Below, piece by piece: positions 41,292-48,982 of a stretch of 64,000 bases of DNA (position 1 is its first letter; every line of letters starts with the position of its first letter). A program made the position numbers and the translations under genes. A model generated the notes under the pieces. The model did no database searches and had not been told where the DNA came from. It saw nothing but the letters and a program-made list of their open reading frames with translations. Where the stretch lies: the NCBI RefSeq assembly GCF_900129495.1, contig NZ_FQVX01000003.1:806001-870000 (forward strand). Direction: 5' to 3'. Origin of the DNA: Geodermatophilus nigrescens (GTDB lineage Bacteria > Actinomycetota > Actinomycetes > Mycobacteriales > Geodermatophilaceae).

Positions 41292-42791
41292 ATGAGCACC
41301 CTCTCCGAACGCCTGCACCGCGGCTCGGCGACCGCCCCCTCTCAGGTCGACCACGCCCGGCGCCTGGTGGCCGACTGGCAGCTGCTGGCCGACCTGGCCT
41401 TCGCCGACCTCACGCTGTGGGTGCCCCTGCGCACCGGCGCGTGGTGGTGCGTGGCGCAGGTGCGGCCGCTCACCGCGCCGACCAGCCAGCCCGAGGACCT
41501 GGTGGGCAGCGAGGTCGACGGCCCCGGCGCCGACGCGTTCCGGCTGGCGCACCGCGAGGGCCGCCCGGTGACCGAGGGCGACGTCGACTGGTCGGGCACC
41601 GCGCCCCGTCGGCGGGAGATCATCCCGGTGCGGCACGACGGCGTCGTCGTCGCGGTGCTGGCGAAGGACACCAACCTGGCCGTCACCCGGTCGCCGTCGA
41701 CGCTGGAGCTCACCTACCTCGACATCGCCGCCGACCTCTGCCTCATGGTCTCGGCGGGCACCTTCCCGCCGGAGAAGCTGCTCGACGCCGAGATGAGCCC
41801 GCGGGTGGGCGACGGGCTGGTGCGCCTGGACGCGTCGGGGCGGGCCGTCTACGCAAGCCCCAACGCCCTGTCGGCCTACCGGCGGCTCGGGGTGACCGGC
41901 GACCTCGTCGGGGCGGACCTGGCGAGGCTGACGCGCTCGGCGGCCTGGGACCGGGTGGCCGGCGAGGCCGCCGCGGCGGGGATCGCCGCTGCCGTGGCGG
42001 GGCGGTTCCCCGACCCCACCGACGTCGAGGGGGCCTCGGCGGTGCTGCTGGTGCGGGCGCTGCCGCTGCAGGCGCCGGGCGCGGAGGAGGGCGCGCTGGT
42101 CCTGGTGCGCGACGTGACCGACCTGCGCAGCCGCGACCGGGCGCTGCTCACCAAGGACGCGACGATCCGCGAGATCCACCACCGCGTGAAGAACAACCTG
42201 CAGACGGTCGCCGCGCTGCTGCGGCTGCAGGCGCGCCGGATGACCGAGCCGGCGGCGCGCGCGGCGCTGGAGGAGTCGGTGCGCCGGGTGGCCTCGATCG
42301 CCGTCGTGCACGAGACGCTGGCGGGCAGCCGGGAGGACGTCGTCGACGTCGACGACGTCATCGACCAGGTGCTGCCGATGCTCGGCGACCTCACCTCGAT
42401 CGGCCCGGCGGCGCGCACCCGGCGGGTGGGGCGCTTCGGCGAGCTGCCCGCGGCGACGGCGACGCCGCTGGTCATGGCGGTGACCGAGCTGCTGCAGAAC
42501 GCCGCCGAGCACGCGTTCCCCGCCGACGGCCCGCCCGGCTCGATCGAGCTGGTGGCCGAGCGCGACGGCGACGACCTGGTCGTGCGGGTGCGTGACGACG
42601 GCCAGGGGCTGCCCGAGGGGTTCGACCCGGCGCACAGCGAGGGGCTCGGCCTGCAGATCGTGCGGACGCTGGTCACCAGCGAGCTCGGCGGCGCGCTGCA
42701 CGCCACCACCCCGGCCGACCCGCCGGGGCCCGGCCGCCCCGGCACCGAGGTCGTGCTCGAGCTCCCCAACGCCGGCCGCGACCGCCGCTGA
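41292..42791 (+). CDS. pdtaS: Sensor histidine kinase PdtaS
   Basis: 499 residues. A GAF-like domain (about 20-150), a PAS domain (about 165-280), then a HisKA_2 dimerisation/H-box EIHHRVKNNLQTVAALL (first His at 296) and an HATPase with N box ELLQNAAEHAF and G boxes DDGQGLPEGFD and GLGLQIV. There is no membrane helix, so it senses an intracellular signal. Mycobacterial PdtaS phosphorylates the ANTAR regulator PdtaR. It lies next to whiB1, as in mycobacteria. No receiver-ANTAR gene is in this window. Confidence 0.93.
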   Translation: MSTLSERLHRGSATAPSQVDHARRLVADWQLLADLAFADLTLWVPLRTGAWWCVAQVRPLTAPTSQPEDLVGSEVDGPGADAFRLAHREGRPVTEGDVDWSGTAPRRREIIPVRHDGVVVAVLAKDTNLAVTRSPSTLELTYLDIAADLCLMVSAGTFPPEKLLDAEMSPRVGDGLVRLDASGRAVYASPNALSAYRRLGVTGDLVGADLARLTRSAAWDRVAGEAAAAGIAAAVAGRFPDPTDVEGASAVLLVRALPLQAPGAEEGALVLVRDVTDLRSRDRALLTKDATIREIHHRVKNNLQTVAALLRLQARRMTEPAARAALEESVRRVASIAVVHETLAGSREDVVDVDDVIDQVLPMLGDLTSIGPAARTRRVGRFGELPAATATPLVMAVTELLQNAAEHAFPADGPPGSIELVAERDGDDLVVRVRDDGQGLPEGFDPAHSEGLGLQIVRTLVTSELGGALHATTPADPPGPGRPGTEVVLELPNAGRDRR

Positions 42792-42795
42792 AACG

Positions 42796-42837
42796 GCCGC
42801 GAGGCCGGTCCCCCGGGTGGGGAACCGGCCTCGCGGC
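42796..42837. terminator. Bidirectional terminator, pdtaS / whiB1
   Basis: 19-bp perfect stem (42796-42814 with 42819-42837) capped by a GGGT tetraloop. Confidence 0.9.
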
Positions 42838-42854
42838 GTGGTGGTGCGGGTGTG

Positions 42855-43103
42855 TCAGGCGCGGACGCGGGTCCGGGACTGGCGGCGCTTGAGCGCGCGC
42901 CGCTCGTCCTCGGAGAGCCCGCCCCACACGCCCGAGTCCTGGCCGGATCGCAGGGCCCAGTCGAGGCAGGACTCCACGACGGAGCAGCGACGGCACACGG
43001 CCTTCGCCTGCTCGACTTGCACGAGGGCGGGGCCGGTCGTCCCGATGGGGAAGAACAGCTCCGGGTCCTCGTCCCGGCAGAGGGCGCGGTGGCGCCAGTC
43101 CAT
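42855..43103 (-). CDS. whiB1: WhiB1 Fe-S regulator
   Basis: 82 residues, the essential NO-responsive Wbl protein that binds sigma-A. Cluster ligands are Cys9, Cys37, Cys40 and Cys46; GVWGG is at 58-62, followed by the basic LSEDERRALKRRQSR helix. There is no AT-hook. The ATG has GAGGAG upstream. A CRP-like palindrome and a TTGACA -35 lie in the long upstream region, in line with cAMP-CRP control of mycobacterial whiB1. Confidence 0.96.
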   Translation of the reverse strand: MDWRHRALCRDEDPELFFPIGTTGPALVQVEQAKAVCRRCSVVESCLDWALRSGQDSGVWGGLSEDERRALKRRQSRTRVRA

Positions 43104-43247
43104 GTCGGTGCACTCCTCGGTGTCGACTACGTTGTGCGTGCGGATCGCTGACCACGGGCCGCTCGCGCGGGCGCGACACCGGTTGCCCAGCGCCTCGTTC
43201 CAGCGACCGCCTGCCGTTTGTTACCGGCAGGTTGCTTTCCTCTCGCG

Positions 43248-43275
43248 ATGTTTTCACCTGAGGACCGCGTGTCAA
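43248..43275 (-). promoter_or_regulatory. whiB1 promoter
   Basis: On the minus strand: consensus TTGACA (complement of 43270-43275), then, at about 16 nt, AAACAT (43248-43253) as a poor -10. The leader to the ATG would be about 140 nt. Confidence 0.45.
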
Positions 43276-43302
43276 GCGCGTGAGGGTCTCGGGTCGACCC
43301 CG

Positions 43303-43318
43303 CGTGAGCAACCTCACC
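43303..43318. promoter_or_regulatory. CRP-like palindrome upstream of whiB1
   Basis: CGTGAGCAACCTCACC contains GTGA-N6-TCAC, the core of the actinobacterial CRP consensus TGTGA-N6-TCACA. It lies about 28 bp upstream of the -35 box, an activating position. Confidence 0.5.
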
Positions 43319-43434
43319 ACGGGCGTGCTAGGGCCGCCACTCGGCAGTGCCGGGTTCGTTGACAGGCGCTCCGCGACGTGCGTGAGGGACGCCCGCCACC
43401 CCTCCGCCGCCCGTCCGCGCGGACCTCGCCGCAC

Positions 43435-43472
43435 GGTGCCCGACCTCGCGCTGCGGGGCGAGGTCGGGCACC
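43435..43472 (-). terminator. Terminator after the DAGK-like gene
   Basis: 15-bp perfect stem GGTGCCCGACCTCGC (43435-43449) with its complement (43458-43472). Confidence 0.7.
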
Positions 43473-43547
43473 GCGACGCGAGGTCGGACAGGGGCGCGGG
43501 AGGCCGCGGCCGGGCCGGGCAGCGAGCCCGGACGCCCGGCGCGGGGA

Positions 43548-44570
43548 TCAGGCGACGACGGACAGCGCCGCGGGCACCGAGCGCACGCGCAGGCCGGTCG
43601 CGGTGCCCAGGTGGTCGCCGTCGAGCTGCCAGCCCTGCGGCCGGGACGCAGTGAGGGTGACCCCGTCGAGGTCGTGCAGGCGGTGCACGCCGCGGCCGCG
43701 CGCGTCGGGACGGCGGGCCAGCACCTGGCGGGAGTGGTGCAGCATCCGCAGGACGCCCATCCGGCCCATCGCGAACACGTCCAGCCCGGTCTCGAAGGAG
43801 GCCTGCGGGCTGGGGTTCACCGGCCGGGCGCCCAGGTAGGTCCACGGGCTCACGTTGGAGACCAGGCAGAGGAAGAGCCCGTCGAGGTCGGGCTCCCCGG
43901 GCCGGGTCAGCGTCATCGCCGGGCGCCGCCGCTCGCGGCCGAGCACGAACGCGCGGGTGGCCTCCCGGACGTAGAGCGCCCCGGTCGAGCGCCGGCCGCG
44001 TGCCCGCTGCGCCTCCACGCGGGCGATCACGTCGGCGTCGAAGCCGAGGCCTGCGGCGAAGACGAACCACCGCGGCCCGGTCCACCCGTCGTGCTCGGCC
44101 GCGCCGGCCTCGGCGGCGGCCACGGCGACGCGCTCGTCGACGCCGCGGGCGGGGGTGGTGCTCGCGCCGGTGGCGCTGGCGGTGCCCAGCGACACCCGCC
44201 GTGTCCGGCCCGCGCGCAGCGCGTCGAGGATCTCGCCGGTCGCCTCGACCGGGTCGCGGGAGCGGCCCAGCGCCCGGGAGAACACGTTGGTGGAGCCCCC
44301 GGGGACGACGGCGAGGGTGGGCACGTGCGCGCCCGGGCCGTCGGTGAGCAGGCCGTTCACGACCTCGTTGACGGTGCCGTCGCCGCCCAGCGCGACGACG
44401 ACGTCGAAGCCCTCGGCCAGCGCCCGGTGCCCGAGCTCGCGGGCGTGCCCGCGGTGGGTGGTCTCCGCGAGGTCGACCTTCAGCTCGCTGGCCAGCGCGC
44501 CCACGAGCACGTCGCGGACCCGGCCGTTCGTCGTCGTCGCCGCGGGGTTGGCCACCACGAGCGCACGCAT
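43548..44570 (-). CDS. Diacylglycerol kinase-family lipid kinase
   Basis: 340 residues. The DAGK catalytic motif ALGGDGTVNEVVNGLL (GGDGT at 62-66) and PGGSTNVFSRALG are intact; the C-terminal beta-sandwich ends in GWQLDGDHLGTATGLRVR. It probably phosphorylates diacylglycerol or a related lipid; sphingosine-kinase-like specificity cannot be excluded. The ATG is set by TAGCCT 6 nt upstream. It resembles Rv3218 in position beside whiB1. Confidence 0.88.
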   Translation of the reverse strand: MRALVVANPAATTTNGRVRDVLVGALASELKVDLAETTHRGHARELGHRALAEGFDVVVALGGDGTVNEVVNGLLTDGPGAHVPTLAVVPGGSTNVFSRALGRSRDPVEATGEILDALRAGRTRRVSLGTASATGASTTPARGVDERVAVAAAEAGAAEHDGWTGPRWFVFAAGLGFDADVIARVEAQRARGRRSTGALYVREATRAFVLGRERRRPAMTLTRPGEPDLDGLFLCLVSNVSPWTYLGARPVNPSPQASFETGLDVFAMGRMGVLRMLHHSRQVLARRPDARGRGVHRLHDLDGVTLTASRPQGWQLDGDHLGTATGLRVRSVPAALSVVA

Positions 44571-44576
44571 GTGGTC

Positions 44577-44582
44577 AGGCTA
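44577..44582 (-). promoter_or_regulatory. -10 box of the DAGK-like gene
   Basis: TAGCCT on the minus strand, 6 nt before ATG 44570. Confidence 0.5.
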
Positions 44583-44639
44583 ACCAGCACCCGGGCCGCT
44601 GACCGGCACGGACGCGGCCGGTGCGTTCCTGCTGACGCG

Positions 44640-44645
44640 TAGCCT
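44640..44645 (+). promoter_or_regulatory. -10 box of the 44653 gene
   Basis: TAGCCT, 7 nt before GTG 44653; leaderless and divergent from the DAGK-like gene. Confidence 0.5.
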
Positions 44646-44652
44646 CGCTCGT

Positions 44653-45126
44653 GTGACGGAGGAGGACACCCCGCGCCGCCCCGGCCGGGCCGAGCGGCTC
44701 TTCGGCGGCGCCGCGCAGCCCTCGTCGCGCCCGCCCCGGCCGCCCGCCCCCGAGGCCCCGTCGGCGGTCCGGCGTGCGGCGCTGGTGGCCGCCGTCGAGG
44801 CCGCGCTGCTGCTCGGCGGCGCGCTGGTGATCCTCTGGCTGACCCTCACCAGCGACCCCGACAGCGTCGGCCGGGCGCTGGCCGAGGTCGTGTACGTGGC
44901 CCTCTTCGGCGTCGCCCTGGCCTTCGCCGCGGCGGGGCTGCGCCGGCTGGCGGGGTGGTCCCGAGGCCCGGTCGTCGTCCTGCAGCTGCTGCTCGGGCTG
45001 TTCGGCTACAGCACCGCGTTCCCCGGCGGCCAGCCGCTGCTCGGCATTCCGCTCATCGTGCTGGCGCTCACCGAGCTGTACCTGCTGGCCACCCCCGAGG
45101 CGCGGCTGGCGTTCCTCGACCGCTGA
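44653..45126 (+). CDS. Four-helix membrane protein
   Basis: 157 residues. A proline/arginine-rich cytoplasmic N-terminus (about 40 residues) is followed by helices AALVAAVEAALLLGGALVIL, LAEVVYVALFGVALAFAAAG, VVVLQLLLGLFGY and LLGIPLIVLALTELYLL. It resembles the small membrane protein at the same place in mycobacteria (Rv3217c, from memory). Function unknown. It ends in a 7-bp tandem repeat that carries stops in all three frames. Confidence 0.8.
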   Translation: MTEEDTPRRPGRAERLFGGAAQPSSRPPRPPAPEAPSAVRRAALVAAVEAALLLGGALVILWLTLTSDPDSVGRALAEVVYVALFGVALAFAAAGLRRLAGWSRGPVVVLQLLLGLFGYSTAFPGGQPLLGIPLIVLALTELYLLATPEARLAFLDR

Positions 45127-45141
45127 CCGCTGACCGCTGAC
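45121..45141 (+). repeat. 7-bp tandem repeat with three-frame stops
   Basis: CGCTGAC three times. Each copy contributes a TGA, at 45124, 45131 and 45138, one in each frame. Confidence 0.85.
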
Positions 45142-45156
45142 CGCCGGCGCGGGCCG

Positions 45157-45939
45157 TCAGACCAGGTCGACGACGTCGGCGATCGAGTCGAGCACCCGGC
45201 TCGGCCGGAACGGGAACTGCGCCACCTGGGCCGCCGTCGTGGAGCCGGTGAGCACGAGGAAGGTCTCCAGGCCCGCCTCGATGCCGGCCACGACGTCGGT
45301 GTCCATGCGGTCGCCGATCATCACGGTGGTCTCCGAGTGCGCCTCGATGCGGTTCATGGCGCTGCGGAACATCATCGGGTTGGGCTTGCCGACGAAGTAG
45401 GGCTTGGCGCCGGTGGCGGCGGTGATCAGCGCGGCCACCGACCCGGTCGCGGGCAGCGGGCCCTCCGGGGAGGGGCCGGTGACGTCGGGGTTGGTGGCGA
45501 TGAACCGGGCGCCCGCGTCGACCAGCCGGATCGCCCGGGTGATCGCCTCGAACGAGTAGGTGCGGGTCTCGCCGAGCACGACGAAGTCGGGCGCGGTGTC
45601 GGTGAGGGTGTAGCCGGCCTCGTACAGCGCCGTCGTCAGGCCCGCCTCGCCGATGACGTAGGCCGAGCCGCCGGGCAGCTGGGTGGCGAGGAAGTCCGCC
45701 GTCGCCAGGGCCGACGTCCAGATCGACTCCTCGGGCACCTGCAGGCCCGACCGCGACAGCCGGGCGGCGAGGTCGCGCGGCGTGAAGATCGAGTTGTTGG
45801 TGAGGACGAGGAAGCGGCGCCGCCGCTCCACCAGCCGGGCGAGGAACTCCGCCGCCCCCGGTAGCGCCTGCCCCTCGTGCACGAGGACGCCGTCCATGTC
45901 GGTGAGCCAGCACTCGGCGGGCCCGCGCTCGATCGTCAC
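45157..45939 (-). CDS. HAD-IIA (NagD-like) phosphatase
   Basis: 260 residues. DxD nucleophile motif TDMDGVL (Asp14, Asp16), the serine/threonine motif VLTNNS, a C2 cap, the lysine in FVGKPNPMMF and the metal-binding MIGDRMDTDVVAG. NagD-like enzymes dephosphorylate small phosphosugars or nucleotides; the substrate is unknown. The GTG is 4 nt after the upstream GNAT stop, so it closes the psd-pssA-GNAT-HAD operon. Confidence 0.9.
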   Translation of the reverse strand: MTIERGPAECWLTDMDGVLVHEGQALPGAAEFLARLVERRRRFLVLTNNSIFTPRDLAARLSRSGLQVPEESIWTSALATADFLATQLPGGSAYVIGEAGLTTALYEAGYTLTDTAPDFVVLGETRTYSFEAITRAIRLVDAGARFIATNPDVTGPSPEGPLPATGSVAALITAATGAKPYFVGKPNPMMFRSAMNRIEAHSETTVMIGDRMDTDVVAGIEAGLETFLVLTGSTTAAQVAQFPFRPSRVLDSIADVVDLV

Positions 45940-45943
45940 GCGC

Positions 45944-46438
45944 TCAGCCTGCCGTACCGCGCCGATCGGCCGCGAAGCCGGTCAGGGCGTCGTCGGTGAG
46001 CCGGAAGACCGTCCACCCGTCCATCGGCACCGCGCCCGCCGCCCGGTAGAAGGCGATCGAGGGCTCGTTCCAGTCGAGGACCGACCACTCCAGCCGGTCG
46101 TAGCCGCGCTCGACGCAGGTGGCCGCCAGCGTGCGCAGCAGCTCCCGCCCGAGGCCCGTCCCGCGGTGCCGCGGCTGCACGTACAGGTCCTCGAGGTAGA
46201 TGCCGTGCGTGCCGCGCCAGGTGGAGAAGTTGAGGAACCACAGGGCGGTGCCGACGACGGCGCCGTCCGGGCCGAGGGCCACGTGGCCGAACAGGGCGGG
46301 GGAGTCGCCGAACAGCGCGCCGGACAGCTGCTCCTTGGTGAGCCGCACCTCGTGCGCGGACTCCTCGTACTCGGCCAGCTCCCGCACCAGGCCGACGACG
46401 GCGGCGACGTCGCCGGGCTCGATGCGGCGGACGGTCAC
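45944..46438 (-). CDS. Diamine-type GNAT N-acetyltransferase
   Basis: 164 residues resembling spermidine/spermine acetyltransferases: ELAEYEESAHEVRLT at the N-terminus, GIYLEDLYVQPRHRGTGLGR as the acetyl-CoA site and RLEWSVLDWNEPSIAFYRAA toward the C-terminus. Polyamine or amine substrates are likely for the family. The GTG overlaps the pssA stop (GTGA, 46435-46438). Confidence 0.85.
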   Translation of the reverse strand: MTVRRIEPGDVAAVVGLVRELAEYEESAHEVRLTKEQLSGALFGDSPALFGHVALGPDGAVVGTALWFLNFSTWRGTHGIYLEDLYVQPRHRGTGLGRELLRTLAATCVERGYDRLEWSVLDWNEPSIAFYRAAGAVPMDGWTVFRLTDDALTGFAADRRGTAG

Positions 46439-47262
46439 GTGAGCACCTCCCGGACCCGCTCCGGGACCAGCCGGCCGAGCGGGGACAGCACCGGGTTGAG
46501 CACCGGCGCGAGCAGGTAGCCGTAGGCCAGCACGCAGCCGGTGACCACCGGGACGGTGGCGAACCCGACGACGAGCGCGACGGCGGCGGCGACCAGCCCG
46601 TAGGGGCGGCCGCTCTTCGGGCTCACCAGCGACCGGAACGAGCGGAACCGGACGGTGCTCACCATCAGCAGCGCCGGGACGGCGACGATGAGCAGCACCC
46701 ACAGCCGGTCGCGGCCCTGCATCTGGTCGCCGAAGGCGAACACGGAGGCCAGCACGACGCCGGCCGCGCCGGGGCTGGGCATGCCGGTGAAGTACCGCTT
46801 GTCGGCCGTCGGGTCGACCGTGGTGTTGAAGCGGGCCAGCCGGATCGCCGCGCACGCCACCCACAGGAAGCACACGACCCAGCCCAGCGGGTCCCACTCG
46901 TCGCGGCCCTCGGAGAACAGCGTGAAGGCCAGCAGCGCCGGGGCCAGGCCGAAGGAGACGAGGTCGGCGAGCGAGTCGAACTGCAGGCCGAAGGCGCTGA
47001 CCGCGCGGACCAGCCGGGCCACCGCGCCGTCGGCGATGTCGAAGAGCACCGACAGGCCGATGAGCACCGCGGCGAGGGAGAACTGCCCGCGGATCGAGAC
47101 CAGGATCGCGGCGAAGCCGCACATCATGTTGCCGAGCGTGAACAGGCTGGGGAGCGTGGCGAGGGCCCGGCGGCGGCTGCCCCGGACCGAGCCGCGGACG
47201 AACTCGACGGTCGCGAGCCGCCGGGTGGGCGCGCGGCCCTCGCCCGACGCGGAACTGGGCAC
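46435..47262 (-). CDS. pssA: Phosphatidylserine synthase (CDP-diacylglycerol-serine O-phosphatidyltransferase)
   Basis: 275 residues, integral membrane. The CDP-alcohol phosphatidyltransferase motif DGAVARLVRAVSAFGLQFDS, continuing LAD, lies on the second and third helices; about eight helices in total. It makes phosphatidylserine, which the upstream Psd converts to phosphatidylethanolamine. It begins 9 nt after psd and is coupled to the next GNAT gene. Confidence 0.93.
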   Translation of the reverse strand: MPSSASGEGRAPTRRLATVEFVRGSVRGSRRRALATLPSLFTLGNMMCGFAAILVSIRGQFSLAAVLIGLSVLFDIADGAVARLVRAVSAFGLQFDSLADLVSFGLAPALLAFTLFSEGRDEWDPLGWVVCFLWVACAAIRLARFNTTVDPTADKRYFTGMPSPGAAGVVLASVFAFGDQMQGRDRLWVLLIVAVPALLMVSTVRFRSFRSLVSPKSGRPYGLVAAAVALVVGFATVPVVTGCVLAYGYLLAPVLNPVLSPLGRLVPERVREVLT

Positions 47263-47271
47263 CGGGGGCCC

Positions 47272-47949
47272 TCAGCCGGCGGCGGGCCAGCGGGCGATGA
47301 CGGTGTCCCCGCCGCGCACGCGCTGGCCCTTCCGCACGGTGATCTCGCACTCGGCGGGGAGGAAGACGTCCATCCGCGAGCCGAACTTCATCAGCCCGAA
47401 CCGCTCGCCGGTGGCCAGCCGCTGCCCGACGCCGGTGCGCGTGACGATGCGGCGGGCGAGCACCCCGACGAGCTGGCGGAAGACGACGGTCCGGTCGCCG
47501 TCCCGCAGCCACAGCTCGCTGCGCTCGTTGCGGTGCGCCGACTCCGCCCGGTAGGCGGCCAGGAAGCTGCCCTTGCGGTAGGAGCTCTCCACCACCTCAC
47601 CGCGGTAGGGCGAGCGGTTGACGTGCACGTCGACGACGGAGAGGAAGACGCTGACCTGCTGCCAGCCGCCCGGCGGCGCGGGCTCGGGCGCCACGCCCTC
47701 CTGCGGCTCCCCGGCGACCATGACCATCCCGTCGGCGGGGGACAGGACGACGTCGGCCGGTGGCTCGACGCGGTCGCAGGGCCGCTCGGGGTCGCGGAAG
47801 AACAGCAGCATGTAGGCCGAGAGCGCGAGGAACGGCCAGGCGGCGACCCGCGCCCAGCGGCGTCCGGTCCGCGCGCCGGCGGCGGCCAGCACGGCGGCGG
47901 GGCCGAGGGGTCCGGTGATGAAGGGCCACCCGGCCCGGTCGATGCGCAT
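47272..47949 (-). CDS. psd: Phosphatidylserine decarboxylase proenzyme
   Basis: 225 residues, the short archaeal/actinobacterial type. One N-terminal hydrophobic region, then FFRDPER, LSPADGMVM, VFLSVVDVHVNRSPYRG and the self-cleavage site KFGSRMDVF, where cleavage at Gly-Ser yields the pyruvoyl group. ATG 47949 is favoured by TACCGT 9 nt upstream; the longer GTG 47991 form adds residues before the promoter. Forms an operon with pssA. Confidence 0.93.
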   Translation of the reverse strand: MRIDRAGWPFITGPLGPAAVLAAAGARTGRRWARVAAWPFLALSAYMLLFFRDPERPCDRVEPPADVVLSPADGMVMVAGEPQEGVAPEPAPPGGWQQVSVFLSVVDVHVNRSPYRGEVVESSYRKGSFLAAYRAESAHRNERSELWLRDGDRTVVFRQLVGVLARRIVTRTGVGQRLATGERFGLMKFGSRMDVFLPAECEITVRKGQRVRGGDTVIARWPAAG

Positions 47950-47958
47950 CGAGGTGCG

Positions 47959-47964
47959 ACGGTA
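47959..47964 (-). promoter_or_regulatory. -10 box of psd
   Basis: TACCGT on the minus strand, 9 nt before ATG 47949. Confidence 0.5.
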
Positions 47965-48085
47965 CCGGGGCCGCTCCGCGGGCCCGGGCACCCGCCACCG
48001 GCGCGCTGGGTCCGCGCCGCCGGCCCGGGGCGGGGACGCCGACGGCCGGTGGGCGGGTGCCCACCGGCCGTCGGGACGTGCCGTC

Positions 48086-48144
48086 GGCCCCCTCGCAGGG
48101 TCCCGCCGCGAGCGTCAGCGAGCGGTGGGGGGGCGAGGGGGTCC
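48086..48144 (-). repeat. Structured intergenic repeat, copy C
   Basis: Outer arms GGCCCCCTCGC (48086-48096) and GCGAGGGGGTC (48133-48143), with the same G-U position as copies A and B. Inner arms CCCGCC/GGTGGG surround GCGAGCGTCAGCGAGC. It ends GGTCCTTCG next to the sodN stop at 48149. Confidence 0.75.
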
Positions 48145-48148
48145 TTCG

Positions 48149-48553
48149 TCAGGCCGCGGCCTTGGTCTCCCAGAAGATCTTGTCGATCTCGGCGATGTAG
48201 TCGAGCAGCTTCTGGCCCTCGGCCGGGTCCATGCTGCCCTTGCCGCCGGCGGCGCCGGCCTGCTTGGTCGCCTTGTTGAACAGCTCGTGCAGCTGCGGGT
48301 ACTTCTCGAAGTGCGGCGGCTTGAAGTAGTCGGTCCACAGCACCCACAGGTGGTGCTTGACCAGGTCCGACCGCTGCTCCTTGATCAGGATGGCGCGGGT
48401 GCGGAAGGCCGGGTCCTCGTTGGCCTGGTACTTCTCCTGGATGGCCTTGACGGACTCCGCCTCGATGCGGGCCTGGGCCGGGTCGTACACACCGCAGGGG
48501 AGGTCGCAGTGCGCGGTGGCCTCCACGGCGGAGAACACGCGGCTGAACAGCAT
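48149..48553 (-). CDS. sodN: Nickel superoxide dismutase, proenzyme
   Basis: 134 residues. A 14-residue propeptide (MLFSRVFSAVEATA) precedes the nickel hook HCDLPCGVYDP, in which His15 becomes the N-terminus after cleavage; Cys16 and Cys20 bind nickel. The four-helix body (KHHLWVLWTDYFKPPHFEKY) is typical. It removes superoxide in the cytoplasm. The ATG follows GGAGGAAG; a TAGGGT -10 lies at 48593-48598. The processing protease SodX is encoded divergently. Repeat copy C follows the stop. Confidence 0.97.
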   Translation of the reverse strand: MLFSRVFSAVEATAHCDLPCGVYDPAQARIEAESVKAIQEKYQANEDPAFRTRAILIKEQRSDLVKHHLWVLWTDYFKPPHFEKYPQLHELFNKATKQAGAAGGKGSMDPAEGQKLLDYIAEIDKIFWETKAAA

Positions 48554-48604
48554 GTCTCTTCCTCCGGATGTCGCGGGATCGGGTCGTCTGCGACCCTACT
48601 CGCG

Positions 48605-48982
48605 GTGATCACCCCCCGTCCCGGCGAGCGCCCGGTCCCGCCGCTGGCCGGCGCGTGGGTGGTGGCGCGGGTGAGCGGCCCGTCGATGTCGCCGACCGTC
48701 CGGCACGGCGACCGGCTGCTCGTCCGGCGGGTGCGCGCGGGCCGGGTGGCGCCCGGCGACGTCGTCCTGGCGCGGTTCCCCGCGCGGCCGGACCTGCTCG
48801 TGGTCAAGCGGGTGCACGCGCTGCTCGACGGCGGCGCCGTCGACGTGCGCGGGGACAACCCGCTGGTCACCGACGACAGCCGGGCGTTCGGGCCGGCCGT
48901 CGCCGTGGGCCGCGTCGTCGGCCGGCTGTCCCCCCGGCCCGGGAGGCTGCGGCCGCCTCCGCCCGTCCAGCCGACCGCCTAG
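48605..48982 (+). CDS. sodX: Nickel-type SOD maturation protease SodX
   Basis: 125 residues, S26 signal-peptidase-like. The nucleophilic Ser lies in SGPSMSPT and the general-base Lys in LLVVKRVHALL; GDNPLVTDDSRAFG is the usual C-terminal motif. No membrane anchor, as expected for cytoplasmic trimming of the SodN propeptide. GTG start 51 bp from sodN in divergent orientation. Its TAG stop shares CTAG (48979-48982) with the rmlC stop. Confidence 0.92.
   Translation: MITPRPGERPVPPLAGAWVVARVSGPSMSPTVRHGDRLLVRRVRAGRVAPGDVVLARFPARPDLLVVKRVHALLDGGAVDVRGDNPLVTDDSRAFGPAVAVGRVVGRLSPRPGRLRPPPPVQPTA

Larger units (their letters stand above)
43104..43547 (-). other. Long whiB1 upstream region
   Basis: 444 bp with no supported gene. 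Leftward from the end of the diacylglycerol-kinase-like gene it holds that gene's terminator (43435-43472), a CRP-like site (43303-43318), a TTGACA -35 (43270-43275) and a leader of about 130 nt that includes a CTGCCG/CGGCAG hairpin and unusually A-rich sequence near 43248-43254. Confidence 0.6.
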
